Of a stretch of DNA of 64,000 nucleotides, positions 1-9,116 are shown piece after piece (position 1 is the first letter of the stretch; the number at the start of each line of letters is the position of its first letter). The translations under genes were made by a program, and so were the position numbers. Under the pieces are notes generated by a model. That model ran no database searches, was not told the origin of the DNA, and worked only from the letters and a program-made list of their open reading frames with translations. Source of the DNA: Luteibacter mycovicinus (GTDB lineage: Bacteria; Pseudomonadota; Gammaproteobacteria; Xanthomonadales; Rhodanobacteraceae). Where the stretch lies: contig NZ_JQNL01000001.1 of assembly GCF_000745235.1 (NCBI RefSeq), positions 2,748,501-2,812,500 of the forward strand, in the 5' to 3' direction.

Positions 1-157
1 CGCATGGCTGGGACACGCGGGTCTCGATGGGTCGGCGCCCTTCGACCTCGGCGCGTTACGCGAGGCGACGATCGACCGCCTGGCCGACACGATAGACGCG
101 CATATGAATACGGCGGTACTCACCCGACTTTTTGGACTCGATGCATGCAGACCCTGA
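1..157 (+). CDS. cobQ: Cobyric acid synthase, C-terminal end (partial)
   Basis: Only the last ~51 codons are in the window, in the frame whose first full codon starts at base 2; the stop is TGA 155-157. The visible tail (AWLGHAGLDGSAPFDL, then an amphipathic helix with the core DRLADTIDAHM) looks like the C-terminus of the CobQ/CbiP glutamine amidotransferase. That enzyme amidates adenosylcobyrinic acid side chains in cytoplasmic cobalamin synthesis. The following genes are cobU, cobT, cobC and cobS, which fits. The frame overlaps the start of cobU by 13 bases, suggesting translational coupling. The catalytic domains lie outside the window, so the call rests on the tail and on context; CobB or another amidotransferase is less likely. 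Confidence 0.7.
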   Translation, partial: AWLGHAGLDGSAPFDLGALREATIDRLADTIDAHMNTAVLTRLFGLDACRP

Positions 158-666
158 TTCTGGGCGGAGCCCGCTCCGGCAAGAGTGCGCTGGCGGAGAG
201 ACTGGCCAGCGCGTCCGGCCGCGATGTGGTGTACGTGGCCACCGCGCAGGCGCTCGACCTGGAGATGGCCGAACGCATCGCGCATCACCGCGCACGGCGG
301 CCCGCGTCGTGGACCTCCGTGGAAGAGCCGCTGATGCTCGCCCGCGTCCTTCGGGAGCACGCGGCGGAGCATCGCTGCGTACTCGTCGATTGCCTCACCT
401 TGTGGCTGTCCAATCTGCTGGGCATCGACGACGGTCGTCATTTCGGCAGTGAGCACGAGGCGCTGCTGGCCACGGTGGCGACGTTGCCGGGCGACATTCT
501 GTTCGTGAGCAATGAAGTCGGTCTGGGTGTCACTCCCATGGGCGCGCTGAGCCGCCGGTTTGTCGACGAAGCCGGTCGGCTTCACCAGTCACTGGCCCAG
601 CGCTGCGATCGCGTGTTGTTTACCGTCGCCGGCCTGCCTCTCGCTTTGAAAGGAACCCTGCCATGA
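145..666 (+). CDS. cobU: Adenosylcobinamide kinase/adenosylcobinamide-phosphate guanylyltransferase
   Basis: A 173-residue protein, the normal length for CobU. It phosphorylates adenosylcobinamide and then transfers GMP to give AdoCbi-GDP, the substrate of CobS. The P-loop GGARSGKS is at residues 7-14. The His pair in [11 protein letters not shown] (residues 47-48) matches the guanylylated-histidine region of the family. [12 protein letters not shown] (81-92) is the typical Walker-B-like stretch. I chose ATG 145 because it puts the P-loop at the expected N-terminal distance; the frame is open further upstream, but that part only mirrors the end of cobQ. It overlaps cobQ by 13 bases and cobT by 4 (ATGA at 663-666). 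Confidence 0.93.
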   Translation: MQTLILGGARSGKSALAERLASASGRDVVYVATAQALDLEMAERIAHHRARRPASWTSVEEPLMLARVLREHAAEHRCVLVDCLTLWLSNLLGIDDGRHFGSEHEALLATVATLPGDILFVSNEVGLGVTPMGALSRRFVDEAGRLHQSLAQRCDRVLFTVAGLPLALKGTLP

Positions 667-1706
667 AGCACTGGCTCGCCACACCCGCACGGGTCCCCGA
701 TGCCGCCGCCGCCGAGGCGGCGACCTTGCGCCAGGCGACGCTGACCAAGCCGCCTGGCTCGTTGGGTAGACTGGAATCGCTCGCCGTACAACTCGCCGCG
801 CTGCAGGGGCGTGAGCGTCCTCGCGTCGACGTGGTCTGGATCGCGGTGTTCGCCGGTGACCATGGCGTGGCGGTCGAAGGTGTCTCCGCGTTCCCGCAGG
901 TGGTCACCGGCGAGATGCTGCGTAACTTCGCGCTCGGCGGCGCCGCGATATCCGTGCTGGCGAGGGCGCTCAACGCCACCCTCGATGTCGTCAGCCTCGG
1001 AACGGTCAACGATCCGGGCGACGTCGCCGGCGTACGCCGTGAAATCATCGCGCCGTCGACCGCCAATATCGCCGAGGGGCCGGCCATGACGGATGCCCAG
1101 CTCGACGCGGCGCTGATCACTGGCGTACGTAGTGTCGAGCGCGCGGTCGCCGCCGATGCGCAGGTCTTCATCGGCGGTGACATGGGTATCGGCAATACGG
1201 CGGTCGCCAGCGCGCTTGCCTGCGCCTTGCTGGGTGAATCGCCCGATGTGCTCGTGGGCGCCGGCACCGGACTCGACCAGGCGGGCATCGCACGCAAGGC
1301 CGCGACGATCGAGCGCGCGCTGCGTGCCAACGCGGCAGCCATCTCGCCGCTCGAATGCCTGCGCTGTCTGGGCGGTTTCGAAATCGCCGCCTTGACCGGC
1401 GCCTTCATCGCCGCGGCTCAGCATGGCATGCCGGTGCTCGTCGATGGCTTCATCACCTCCGTGGCCGCGCTCGCGGCCGTCGCGTTGCGCCCGGATGTGC
1501 GCCCATGGCTGATGTTTGCGCATCGCTCACAGGAGCGCGGCCACGCGGGCGTGCTCGCCGCGCTGGGTGGCGAGCCGTTGCTCGACCTGCAGTTGCGGCT
1601 GGGCGAAGCCAGTGGCGCTGCGTTGGCCGTCCCGCTGCTGCGTCTGGCCTGCACCCTGCACGGTTCGATGGCGACCTTCGCCGAGGCCGGAGTGTCCGAG
1701 GCATGA
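663..1706 (+). CDS. cobT: Nicotinate-nucleotide--dimethylbenzimidazole phosphoribosyltransferase
   Basis: A 347-residue protein that makes alpha-ribazole phosphate from nicotinate mononucleotide and dimethylbenzimidazole, the lower-ligand branch of cobalamin synthesis. Family hallmarks are the N-terminal [11 protein letters not shown] segment, [16 protein letters not shown], the [10 protein letters not shown] loop and the C-terminal [12 protein letters not shown]. In the last of these, Glu315 corresponds to the catalytic glutamate of the family. Length is normal. It starts inside the stop of cobU (ATGA) and its own stop overlaps the start of the phosphatase gene by 4 bases, so the cluster is translated as a coupled unit. 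No oddities seen. Confidence 0.95.
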   Translation: MKHWLATPARVPDAAAAEAATLRQATLTKPPGSLGRLESLAVQLAALQGRERPRVDVVWIAVFAGDHGVAVEGVSAFPQVVTGEMLRNFALGGAAISVLARALNATLDVVSLGTVNDPGDVAGVRREIIAPSTANIAEGPAMTDAQLDAALITGVRSVERAVAADAQVFIGGDMGIGNTAVASALACALLGESPDVLVGAGTGLDQAGIARKAATIERALRANAAAISPLECLRCLGGFEIAALTGAFIAAAQHGMPVLVDGFITSVAALAAVALRPDVRPWLMFAHRSQERGHAGVLAALGGEPLLDLQLRLGEASGAALAVPLLRLACTLHGSMATFAEAGVSEA

Positions 1707-2242
1707 GCATCGATCTGCTGCGCCATGGCGACACCGGCCAGCGAAGCTATCGCGGGCAGCTGGACGATCCCCTGACCGAGCTGGGCTGGCAACAACTCCG
1801 CGATGCGGTGCTGGGCCATCAGTGGGATCGCATCGTCTGCTCGTCGATGGCGCGCTGCTCGCGTTTCGCGACCGAACTGGCCGAACGGCGCGGTCTGCCG
1901 CTGCGCATCGATACGCGGCTTGTGGAGTATCACTTCGGCGACTGGCAGGGCGTGCCTGTCGAGACGATCGCGGAGACGGACGGCGATGCGCTCGGCCGCT
2001 TCTGGGCCGACCCCGTGATGCATCCGCCCCCGGGTGCGGAAACATTCGACGCCTTTCGCGAGCGACTGTCGGCGGCGCTCGACGACATCGCGGTAGAGGC
2101 GAGCGATGCGCGCGTGCTCGTCGTGACCCACGGCGGTGCGATTCGCCTGCTCCGTTGCGTGGCGGAACATCGCTGCTTCGGTGACATGGCGGGCATCGAC
2201 GTTCCGCACGCGTCGCTGCACCGCATCGCCTGGACACCGTAA
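1703..2242 (+). CDS. cobC: Alpha-ribazole phosphatase (histidine phosphatase family)
   Basis: A 179-residue histidine phosphatase. The signature LLRHGDTG at the extreme N-terminus carries the phosphorylated His, and the second catalytic His is in [11 protein letters not shown] near residue 137. Position between cobT and cobS indicates the CobC role, removing the 5' phosphate from alpha-ribazole phosphate or adenosylcobalamin phosphate. The chosen ATG (1703) overlaps the cobT stop and leaves the RHG motif 6 residues in, as in other members. The stop TAA shares its last base with the ATG of cobS. The fold alone would also fit other phosphoglycerate-mutase-like phosphatases; the operon decides the function. 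Confidence 0.88.
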   Translation: MSIDLLRHGDTGQRSYRGQLDDPLTELGWQQLRDAVLGHQWDRIVCSSMARCSRFATELAERRGLPLRIDTRLVEYHFGDWQGVPVETIAETDGDALGRFWADPVMHPPPGAETFDAFRERLSAALDDIAVEASDARVLVVTHGGAIRLLRCVAEHRCFGDMAGIDVPHASLHRIAWTP

Positions 2243-2958
2243 TGCGCGGACTCGTGACCGCGTTCGCCTTCCTCACGCGCATCCCGATGCCCCGCGTGGC
2301 GATGGGTGAGCGCGAACAGGCCGCTTCGCTGAAGTGGTACCCCTTCGTGGGACTGGTGATCGGCCTGGCGCTCAGCGCGCTGGCCCTCGTGGCGCAGCGA
2401 TGGGCGACGCTACCCGTAGCCGCCGTCCTGCTTCTGCTCTGGGTCGCGCTCACCGGTGCCCTGCATCTGGACGGCCTTGCCGACAGCGCCGACGCGTGGA
2501 TCGGCGGAATGGGCGATCGCGAACGCACCCTGACGATCATGAAGGATCCGCGCAGCGGGCCGGCGGCCATCGTCGCTCTGGTGCTCGTCCTGTTGCTCAA
2601 ATTCTCGGCGCTGGCCTCGCTGGCCGATCCCTTGTTACTGGTGCTGCCGCCCCTGCTGGGGCGCGCGGCGCTGGTCGGCCTGTTTCTCACCACGCCGTAT
2701 GTCCGCAAGGGCGGGATGGGCGATGCCTTGCGCGGCGCTTCGGCCACCGGCTGCTGGGCGTCATTCTTCATCGCGGTGGCCGTCGCCGCCTGCTTCGGCG
2801 CGCGGGGCGCCATCGCAATCGGCGTCGGCCTCGTCGTCGGCGCCTGCTGGCGGCGCGCGTGCGTGATTCGCCTTGGCGGCTTCACCGGCGATACCGCCGG
2901 GGCGATGGTGGAGATGGTGGAAGTGGCGACCGTACTCGCGCTCATGGCGACGCGCTGA
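2242..2958 (+). CDS. cobS: Adenosylcobinamide-GDP ribazoletransferase (cobalamin synthase)
   Basis: A 238-residue inner-membrane protein joining AdoCbi-GDP to alpha-ribazole (phosphate), the last assembly step of cobalamin. It begins with the family start FAFLTRIPMP. It then carries the acidic Mg-binding motif HLDGLADSADAW near residue 75, and MKDPRSGPAAIVAL. About six hydrophobic segments follow, and a C-terminal GGFTGDTAGAMVEMVEVA motif closes the protein. The start overlaps the cobC stop by one base. It is the last gene of the cluster on this strand; no clear terminator hairpin with a T-run was found directly after it. Confidence 0.94.
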   Translation: MRGLVTAFAFLTRIPMPRVAMGEREQAASLKWYPFVGLVIGLALSALALVAQRWATLPVAAVLLLLWVALTGALHLDGLADSADAWIGGMGDRERTLTIMKDPRSGPAAIVALVLVLLLKFSALASLADPLLLVLPPLLGRAALVGLFLTTPYVRKGGMGDALRGASATGCWASFFIAVAVAACFGARGAIAIGVGLVVGACWRRACVIRLGGFTGDTAGAMVEMVEVATVLALMATR

Positions 2959-3352
2959 CGCCACTGTCGACGACACCCGGCGTCCACTAGAGGCAGATCG
3001 CTCCGGTAATCATCGAGTCTGCATCGATCGGGTCCGCCCGGTCTGGCGGGGCGAGCCTGCGCATGCCGCGTGGCTGGCCGGATGGGTGACGCAGCGCGAC
3101 AGATCGTGCCGCGATGAGGCACTACACGTCGTCACACATGGAATCTGTGCACAGGTTCTCATTTCTGTTATGTGTCGCCACATTTTCTTCACGTCTTGCC
3201 GAAATTACATCTCATTGGTGTTGGCACACACTTTGCTCTGATCCTTCTCCGTACAGGGGAAGCCGCCGCATTGGCATCCAGCCGTCTTTACCTAGCGCAG
3301 TTCCACGGAACCGTGACGGCCTGTCGCACCCAAAATTCAGGAGATCGCCGTT
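2959..3352. other. Intergenic region (394 bp) between cobS and the giant autotransporter
   Basis: No supportable gene. The part from about 3120 to 3240 is visibly richer in A/T than the surroundings and probably holds the promoter for the downstream autotransporter, but I could not pick a -35/-10 pair with acceptable spacing. A Shine-Dalgarno core AGGAG at 3339-3343 lies 9 bases before the TTG start at 3353. No riboswitch, tRNA or inverted repeat of note was recognised. Confidence 0.5.
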
Positions 3353-6300
3353 TTGAACAGAGTTTTTCGCATCGTATGGAATCGCGCACTTAATCAGTTC
3401 GTGGTCGCCTCTGAACTTTGCCGTTCGCGCGCCAAGGGCGCACGCTCCACCGGCGGCGGCTCCGCGATCGCCACCACCACGGGCCGCCTGGCGGCTGGTG
3501 TACTGCTCGCCCTGGCCGGGACGACTGGCGCTTTCGCGCACACGACGTCCATCGGCTACACGAATTCGGGCAACAACTCGCTGTCGTTCTATTACGGCAC
3601 GTACCATCAGTCCGACGAAGCGACGTACACGGAAGGTTCGCTCCACCTCACCTCCACCGCCGGCTTCGACCAGACCGTCTCGTTCAACATCCTGACCGGC
3701 ACCAAGCCGGCCGGCCTGGTCGACGGCGACACGAACTTCTTCTCGGACGGCACCAAGCTCATCGGTACGCCAAATCAGGTCATCGCGAACTGGCAGGGCG
3801 TGACCTTCAATAACCTGGTGCACGGTACCTACACCTTCACCTATATCCCCATCGCCAACCCGACCCAGGTCTGGGCACCGATCGACAACGTGATCCTGTC
3901 GAGCACGATCACGATCATCAATGCCGACCTCAGCACGGCACCGCACGTGGTGGCCGGCCAGGTCGTCGACCAGACCTATGCGATCGATCCGTTGATCATG
4001 GACGGCGGCACGGTGAAGAACACCGCCGACGGCACCATGAGCCAGATCGTCAGCATCACGAACAACAACGGCACGTTCGACACCAACGGCCACAACCTCA
4101 CGCTCACCGGCGAGATGGATGGCCGCGGCGCGCTCATCAAGCAGGGTGAAGGTACGCTCAATCTGCGCGGCGACAACACGTCCGTCGGCGAGATCGACCT
4201 CAACGGTGGCGCGATTAACGTGCTGTCCGATGCGGCCCTGGGCGATACGAGCAACGACCTCAAGTTCAATGGCGGCAGCCTGCAGTGGGGTGCGGATTTC
4301 GACCTGAACAGCGGGCGCAACGTCACGCTTGGCGCCAATGGCGGCACGTTCGACCTGCAGACCTACGATACCGATGTCTCCAACAGCATCTCGGGCACCG
4401 GTTCGCTGACCAAAACGGGCACGGGCACGCTCACGCTGTCCGGCACGAATACCTACACCGGCGGCACCCATGTCGCCGGGGGCGACCTGATCGTCGCCAG
4501 CAGCGGGAACCTCGGCACCGGCATACTGAACGTCGACACCGGCTCCGCCGTAACGATGAACAACGCCACGCAGACGGTCGCAGGCCTTGCTGGCGACGGC
4601 GGTATCGATCTCGAAGGCACGACCCTGACCCTCAGCGGCAACGGCGCGTCCACCACGTACGGCGGCGTGCTTTCCGGTACCGGCGGCCTGATCAAGAATG
4701 GCAGCAACACGCAGGTCCTGACTGGCAGCAACACCTACAGTGGCGGTACCACGGTCAACGACGGCACGCTCGCTTTCGCCAGCGACGCCAACCTCGGCGA
4801 CGCGGCGGGCAGCCTGACCCTCAACGGCGGTACGCTCGAAGCGACCGGCACGGGTAGCACGGCACGCGACATCCACGTGGCCGGTGGCGCCATCGCGGTG
4901 GACGGCGGTCAGCAGCTGACCTCGACCGGAAGCGTCAGCGGTACCGGTGGCCTGATCAAGAACGGCGGCGGCACCCTGATCGTCGACGGCGTCGCCTCGC
5001 AGGCCGGTGGCGTGACCGCGAACGGTGGCGTGCTTTCCCTGGGCGGCACCAATACCTATACCGGCGACACGACCATCAACACCGGTGCGACCGTCCTCGT
5101 GTCTCGCGATAACAACCTCGGCGCGTCCGCGAACCAGGTCGATCTCGACGGCGGCGCGCTGATCGCGACCGGAAGCTTCGCCACGGCGCGCGACGTGACG
5201 GTCGGCAGCGCGGGTAGCAGCCTCGGTGCCAGCACGGGCACCACGCTCACATCGACGGGCGTCGTGTCCGGCAGCGGTACGTTGAACACGCAGGGCGCGG
5301 GCACGATCGTGCTTGCCGGAACGAATACCTACACCGGCGGCACCGCGATCAACGGTGGCGTCCTGCAGATCTCTTCCGACGCCAGTCTCGGCGCAGCGGG
5401 CGGCGCCATCGGCCTGTTCGGCGGCACCCTGCACTCGACCGCCGACATCACCAGCACGCGTGACGTCACAACGGGCGGTGCGGGCGGCGTCGATGTCGAC
5501 GCAGGAACCACCTTCAGCACCTCGGGTACCGTCAACGGTGCCGGAGCCTTGATCAAGAATGGCGAAGGCACGCTCGCGATGTCCGGCACGCTCAGCCAGG
5601 GCGGTGGCGTGACGGTCAACGACGGCACGCTGGTCCTGTCGGGCAACAACACCTACGAGGGTGCCAACACCCTCAACGACGGCACGCTTCAGATCGCCAG
5701 CGACGCCAACCTCGGTGACGCCGCCAACCATGTCGTCTTCCAGGGCGGCCAGTTGCACGTGACCGGCGATACCACGACGGCGCGCACGGTCGACACGACC
5801 GCCGGTTCCGATGCCGACCTCGTCGTCGACGGCGGGAAGACGGTAGCGCTCAACGGCACGGTGCAGGGCCAGGGCGGTCTGGTGGCATCCGGCACGGGTA
5901 CCCTGGTCCTCGGGGGCGCCAACACGTACACCGGTGGTACCTCCGTGAACGGCGGCACGGTGCAGATCGGTAACGACGCGGCGCTCGGTGCCGCAACCGG
6001 CGCCATCACGCTAGCCGGTGGCACGCTGCAGGCGACGGGCGATGTCGCTTCGGCCCGCAACGTCACGGTGAACGGCGGTGCGTTCGCCATCGATCAGGGC
6101 GCCACGTTTGCCACGACGGGCAACGTCGGCGGCAACGGCGGTCTGGTGAAGAACGGCAGCGGCACGCTCGAGATCGATGGCACGGCGTCGCACACCGGCG
6201 GTACCACGATCAACGACGGTACGCTGGTTCTGACGGGCAACAACAGCTACACCGGCGGCACCACGCTCAACGGCGGCACGCTGCAGGTCGGCAGCGACGC

Positions 6301-8995
6301 GAACCTCGGCAATACGTCGGACGCCCTGGTCTTCAACGGCGGCACGCTGCACGCCACCGGCGACGTAAGCGGTGCGCGCGCCGTCACGGTGAACGCCGAC
6401 GCGGTCATCGCGACGGATGCCGGTGCGAGCTTCGCGACATCGGGTACGGTTTCCGGCAACGGTGGCGTCACGAAGAAGGGCGACGGCACCCTGATTCTCA
6501 GCGGCGACAACACGTACACGGGTGCGACCACGATCGACGCCGGCACGCTGCAGATCGCGTCCGACACCAACCTCGGCGCATCGACATCCGGCCTGACCTT
6601 CAACGGCGGCTCGCTGCACACCACCGGTAACATCGTCACCCAGCGCACGCTCAACCTCGCCGGCAATGCCACCGTCGTCAGCGACGCCGGCACCTCGTTC
6701 ACCGCCGCGGGCGCAGTTGTCGGCAACGGCGGACTGGTCAAGAACGGCGAAGGTACGCTCTCGATCACCGGCGTCGCCTCGCATACCGGCGGCACGACCG
6801 TCAACGAAGGCACGTTGGTGCTCTCGGGCAACAACACCTACACCGGCGGAACCGTGATCAACGGCGGCACGCTGAGCATCGCCAGCGATGCCAACCTGGG
6901 TGATGCCGCCAATGCCGTCACGCTCAACGGCGGCAACCTGACGGTGACCTCGAGCATCACTACCGCGCGCAACATCGTCATCGACAACGGCGGCGGCTCG
7001 ATCACCACGGACATCGGGGCCACGCTCAGCCAGACGGGCAGCATCTCGGGCAACGGCACGCTGACCAAGCTCGGTGGCGGCACGCTGATCGTCAGCGGCA
7101 ACAACAGCTTCACGGGCGGCACACTGGTCAACGGCGGCACCATCCGCATCGACAGCGGTTCGTCGCTCGGCACCGGCGACATCATCCTGCAAGGTGGCAC
7201 GCTGCAGACCTATGCGACCCTCGGTACGGGTCAGACGGTCCTGGTCAGCGGCAACTCAGGCGTGAATGTCTCCGCCGGCACCACCACCGTGCTGTCGGGC
7301 GACATCAACACCAGTGGCGCCTCGGGTTGCTTCATCAAGAGCGGCGCCGGTGCACTGAGCCTCACCGGCAAGGCGTCGCTCGACCAGGGTACCTGCGTGC
7401 AGAACGGTACCCTCCGCGCGAACGGCACGCTCAACAGCAGCTTCGTCAATGTCGACGCGATCGGCACGCTGCGTGGCGTCGGTGTCATCAACGGTCCCGT
7501 CAACGTGACAGGGCGCCTGGCACCGGGTAACTCGCCGGGTACGCTGACCGTCAACGGTACGGTGACGATGAATGCGGGCAGCACCTTCGAAGCTGACATC
7601 GATGGCAAGGGAACCGGCACGGGCGCAGGCAACTACTCCCGTTTGCTCGTGGTAGGCGCGGGTCATCAGTTCATCGCCAATGGCACGCTGGCACCGCTGC
7701 TTCGCGGCATCACCGGTGACGCGAGCAATACCTTCACGCCGACGCTGGGCGATACCTACCGTATCGTCACCGCCGAAGGCGGCATCGTCGGACGCTTCAG
7801 CAGCCTCGACCAGCCGAGCGTCGGCCTGCCCGCGAACACGCGCTTCCTGGCCTTCTACAACCTCGCCAACAGCAACAGCATCGACCTGCGCGTCGTGCCG
7901 AAGGCGTACAGCGAGTTCCTCGGCACGGGTACCACGCGCAATACGCTGGCGCTGGCCGGTGCGCTGGACCGCGCGGTGGATGCGCAGATCGCCGGCAACG
8001 GCGCGGCCTATACCGCTGTCGTCAACGCCATCGGTGCGCTCGATACCGGTCGCATCGCCGACACCGTCAAGGCGATGGCCGGCGAAGTGCACGCCGACCA
8101 GGCGGCCGCAGCACGCGGCATGGGTCTGGCGCTCAACCGCGATGCCTTCGATCACCTGGGCACCGACACGACCAATCCGGCCAACAAGGTCTGGGCAAAC
8201 GTGACCCAGGACGGCCAGCGCTTTGTCGCCGACAACCAGGGCTCCGGCTACAACGCCAGCACCAGCCACGTCACCGCGGGCGTAGACGTATTCACGAACG
8301 ACACCACGGTCATCGGTGTGGGCGCGTCGCATGGCGAGAGCAACATCATCGCCACCGGCGGCCAGGGCACCATCCGCGGCAACGCCGGCCTGATCTACGC
8401 CCAGCAGAAGGCCGGTGCCGTCATCGTCGACGGTGTCGTGTCCTACGGTTCGGACGACTGGTCGAGCCGTCGCATGGATCCGTTCGGCAATGGTTCGCTC
8501 GAGACGCGCACGGATGGTCATGACACGATGGCCAGCCTCACGGCGCGCCTTCCGATGAATGCCGGTGGCCTGCGCATCGAGCCGTATGCCGGTGTGATCT
8601 GGCAGAAGGTGGAACGTGACGCGGTGAACGAGACGGGCACGTCGCCGGCGGCGCTGTCGCTGGACAAGCTGTCCGTGACCGGCACCCGTGCCCTCGTGGG
8701 CGTGACCGCCGGCTCGAACGCGAACGATCCGCTCGCCTCCGAGCTGACCTGGCGCGTCGGTGTCGCCGGCGGCGTGGATTCGGGCAAGCTGCTCGATCCG
8801 ACGGTACGCGCCCAGCTCGCCGGCGAACAGTTCGAAACCAAGGCGCCGGATGCGGGCCGCGGTTTCGTGCAGTTCAACGCGAACGGTACGATGCGCCTTG
8901 CCCGCAACACCTACCTCTACGGCGGCCTCACCGCCGAACAGGGTTCGGGCCGGACGGCATACGGTGTGACTGCCGGTGTGCGCGTCGCTTTCTGA
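3353..8995 (+). CDS. Giant ESPR-type autotransporter with tandem passenger-associated beta-strand repeats
   Basis: An 1880-residue type Va secretion protein, probably a surface adhesin. Start TTG 3353 is chosen because it gives the extended signal peptide region MNRVFRIVWNRALNQFVVASE (first residues), followed by a hydrophobic core near 48-62 and likely cleavage after AFA (A62). AGGAG lies 9 bases upstream. Residues ~63-190 form a separate N-terminal domain without the repeat. Residues ~360-1260 carry ten copies of the NTYTGGT..NGGTLQIASDANLG unit typical of autotransporter-associated beta-strand repeats. A linker follows, then a C-terminal beta-barrel (~1590-1880) starting near KVWANVTQDGQRF and ending in the terminal aromatic residue VRVAF. 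Two cysteines lie near 1325-1345. The ligand is not predictable. It stands alone as one transcription unit ended by a strong terminator. Confidence 0.93.
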   Translation: MNRVFRIVWNRALNQFVVASELCRSRAKGARSTGGGSAIATTTGRLAAGVLLALAGTTGAFAHTTSIGYTNSGNNSLSFYYGTYHQSDEATYTEGSLHLTSTAGFDQTVSFNILTGTKPAGLVDGDTNFFSDGTKLIGTPNQVIANWQGVTFNNLVHGTYTFTYIPIANPTQVWAPIDNVILSSTITIINADLSTAPHVVAGQVVDQTYAIDPLIMDGGTVKNTADGTMSQIVSITNNNGTFDTNGHNLTLTGEMDGRGALIKQGEGTLNLRGDNTSVGEIDLNGGAINVLSDAALGDTSNDLKFNGGSLQWGADFDLNSGRNVTLGANGGTFDLQTYDTDVSNSISGTGSLTKTGTGTLTLSGTNTYTGGTHVAGGDLIVASSGNLGTGILNVDTGSAVTMNNATQTVAGLAGDGGIDLEGTTLTLSGNGASTTYGGVLSGTGGLIKNGSNTQVLTGSNTYSGGTTVNDGTLAFASDANLGDAAGSLTLNGGTLEATGTGSTARDIHVAGGAIAVDGGQQLTSTGSVSGTGGLIKNGGGTLIVDGVASQAGGVTANGGVLSLGGTNTYTGDTTINTGATVLVSRDNNLGASANQVDLDGGALIATGSFATARDVTVGSAGSSLGASTGTTLTSTGVVSGSGTLNTQGAGTIVLAGTNTYTGGTAINGGVLQISSDASLGAAGGAIGLFGGTLHSTADITSTRDVTTGGAGGVDVDAGTTFSTSGTVNGAGALIKNGEGTLAMSGTLSQGGGVTVNDGTLVLSGNNTYEGANTLNDGTLQIASDANLGDAANHVVFQGGQLHVTGDTTTARTVDTTAGSDADLVVDGGKTVALNGTVQGQGGLVASGTGTLVLGGANTYTGGTSVNGGTVQIGNDAALGAATGAITLAGGTLQATGDVASARNVTVNGGAFAIDQGATFATTGNVGGNGGLVKNGSGTLEIDGTASHTGGTTINDGTLVLTGNNSYTGGTTLNGGTLQVGSDANLGNTSDALVFNGGTLHATGDVSGARAVTVNADAVIATDAGASFATSGTVSGNGGVTKKGDGTLILSGDNTYTGATTIDAGTLQIASDTNLGASTSGLTFNGGSLHTTGNIVTQRTLNLAGNATVVSDAGTSFTAAGAVVGNGGLVKNGEGTLSITGVASHTGGTTVNEGTLVLSGNNTYTGGTVINGGTLSIASDANLGDAANAVTLNGGNLTVTSSITTARNIVIDNGGGSITTDIGATLSQTGSISGNGTLTKLGGGTLIVSGNNSFTGGTLVNGGTIRIDSGSSLGTGDIILQGGTLQTYATLGTGQTVLVSGNSGVNVSAGTTTVLSGDINTSGASGCFIKSGAGALSLTGKASLDQGTCVQNGTLRANGTLNSSFVNVDAIGTLRGVGVINGPVNVTGRLAPGNSPGTLTVNGTVTMNAGSTFEADIDGKGTGTGAGNYSRLLVVGAGHQFIANGTLAPLLRGITGDASNTFTPTLGDTYRIVTAEGGIVGRFSSLDQPSVGLPANTRFLAFYNLANSNSIDLRVVPKAYSEFLGTGTTRNTLALAGALDRAVDAQIAGNGAAYTAVVNAIGALDTGRIADTVKAMAGEVHADQAAAARGMGLALNRDAFDHLGTDTTNPANKVWANVTQDGQRFVADNQGSGYNASTSHVTAGVDVFTNDTTVIGVGASHGESNIIATGGQGTIRGNAGLIYAQQKAGAVIVDGVVSYGSDDWSSRRMDPFGNGSLETRTDGHDTMASLTARLPMNAGGLRIEPYAGVIWQKVERDAVNETGTSPAALSLDKLSVTGTRALVGVTAGSNANDPLASELTWRVGVAGGVDSGKLLDPTVRAQLAGEQFETKAPDAGRGFVQFNANGTMRLARNTYLYGGLTAEQGSGRTAYGVTAGVRVAF
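4442..7117 (+). repeat. In-frame tandem repeat inside the autotransporter, alternating ~270 and ~322 bp
   Basis: The codon for the Gly that opens each NTYTGGT-like motif occurs at 4442, 4724, 5045, 5318, 5642, 5915, 6236, 6503, 6827 and 7097. Spacings are 282, 321, 273, 324, 273, 321, 267, 324 and 270 bases, so two unit lengths alternate and make a super-repeat of about 594 bp (198 codons). The long unit contains an extra segment, of the type ASHTGGTTVNDGTLVLSG, that the short unit lacks. All spacings are multiples of three. The repeat could expand or contract by recombination without breaking the frame. Confidence 0.9.
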
Positions 8996-9064
8996 GGCGA
9001 CGCATCCGGGGAAAAAGCCCGCTCGCAGCGCGTGTAAAAAGCTCGCTGCGGCGGGTACCTAAAG

Positions 9065-9098
9065 AAAAAGGCGCCCCTCGCGAGAGGGGCGCCTTTTT
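9065..9098. terminator. Bidirectional intrinsic terminator
   Basis: A perfect 10-bp stem (GGCGCCCCTC at 9070-9079 with GAGGGGCGCC at 9084-9093) closes a GCGA tetraloop of the GNRA type. It is flanked by A5 (9065-9069) and T5 (9094-9098). It lies between the convergent autotransporter and glutaredoxin-fusion genes and can end transcription from both sides. Confidence 0.92.
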
Positions 9099-9116
9099 CT
9101 TCGCTGTCGAACGCGA

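Noticed and set aside
4442..7117. Regularly spaced repeats that could suggest a CRISPR array or satellite DNA
   Set aside because: Spacings are multiples of three, the units are degenerate and coding (beta-strand repeats of an autotransporter passenger), and no cas genes are present.
3212..8521. Long open frames (393-848 codons) antisense to the giant autotransporter
   Set aside because: They are by-products of high GC and repeated Gly/Thr codons. Their translations are Arg/Val/Ala/Asp-rich, match no family, and lie opposite a clearly coding gene.
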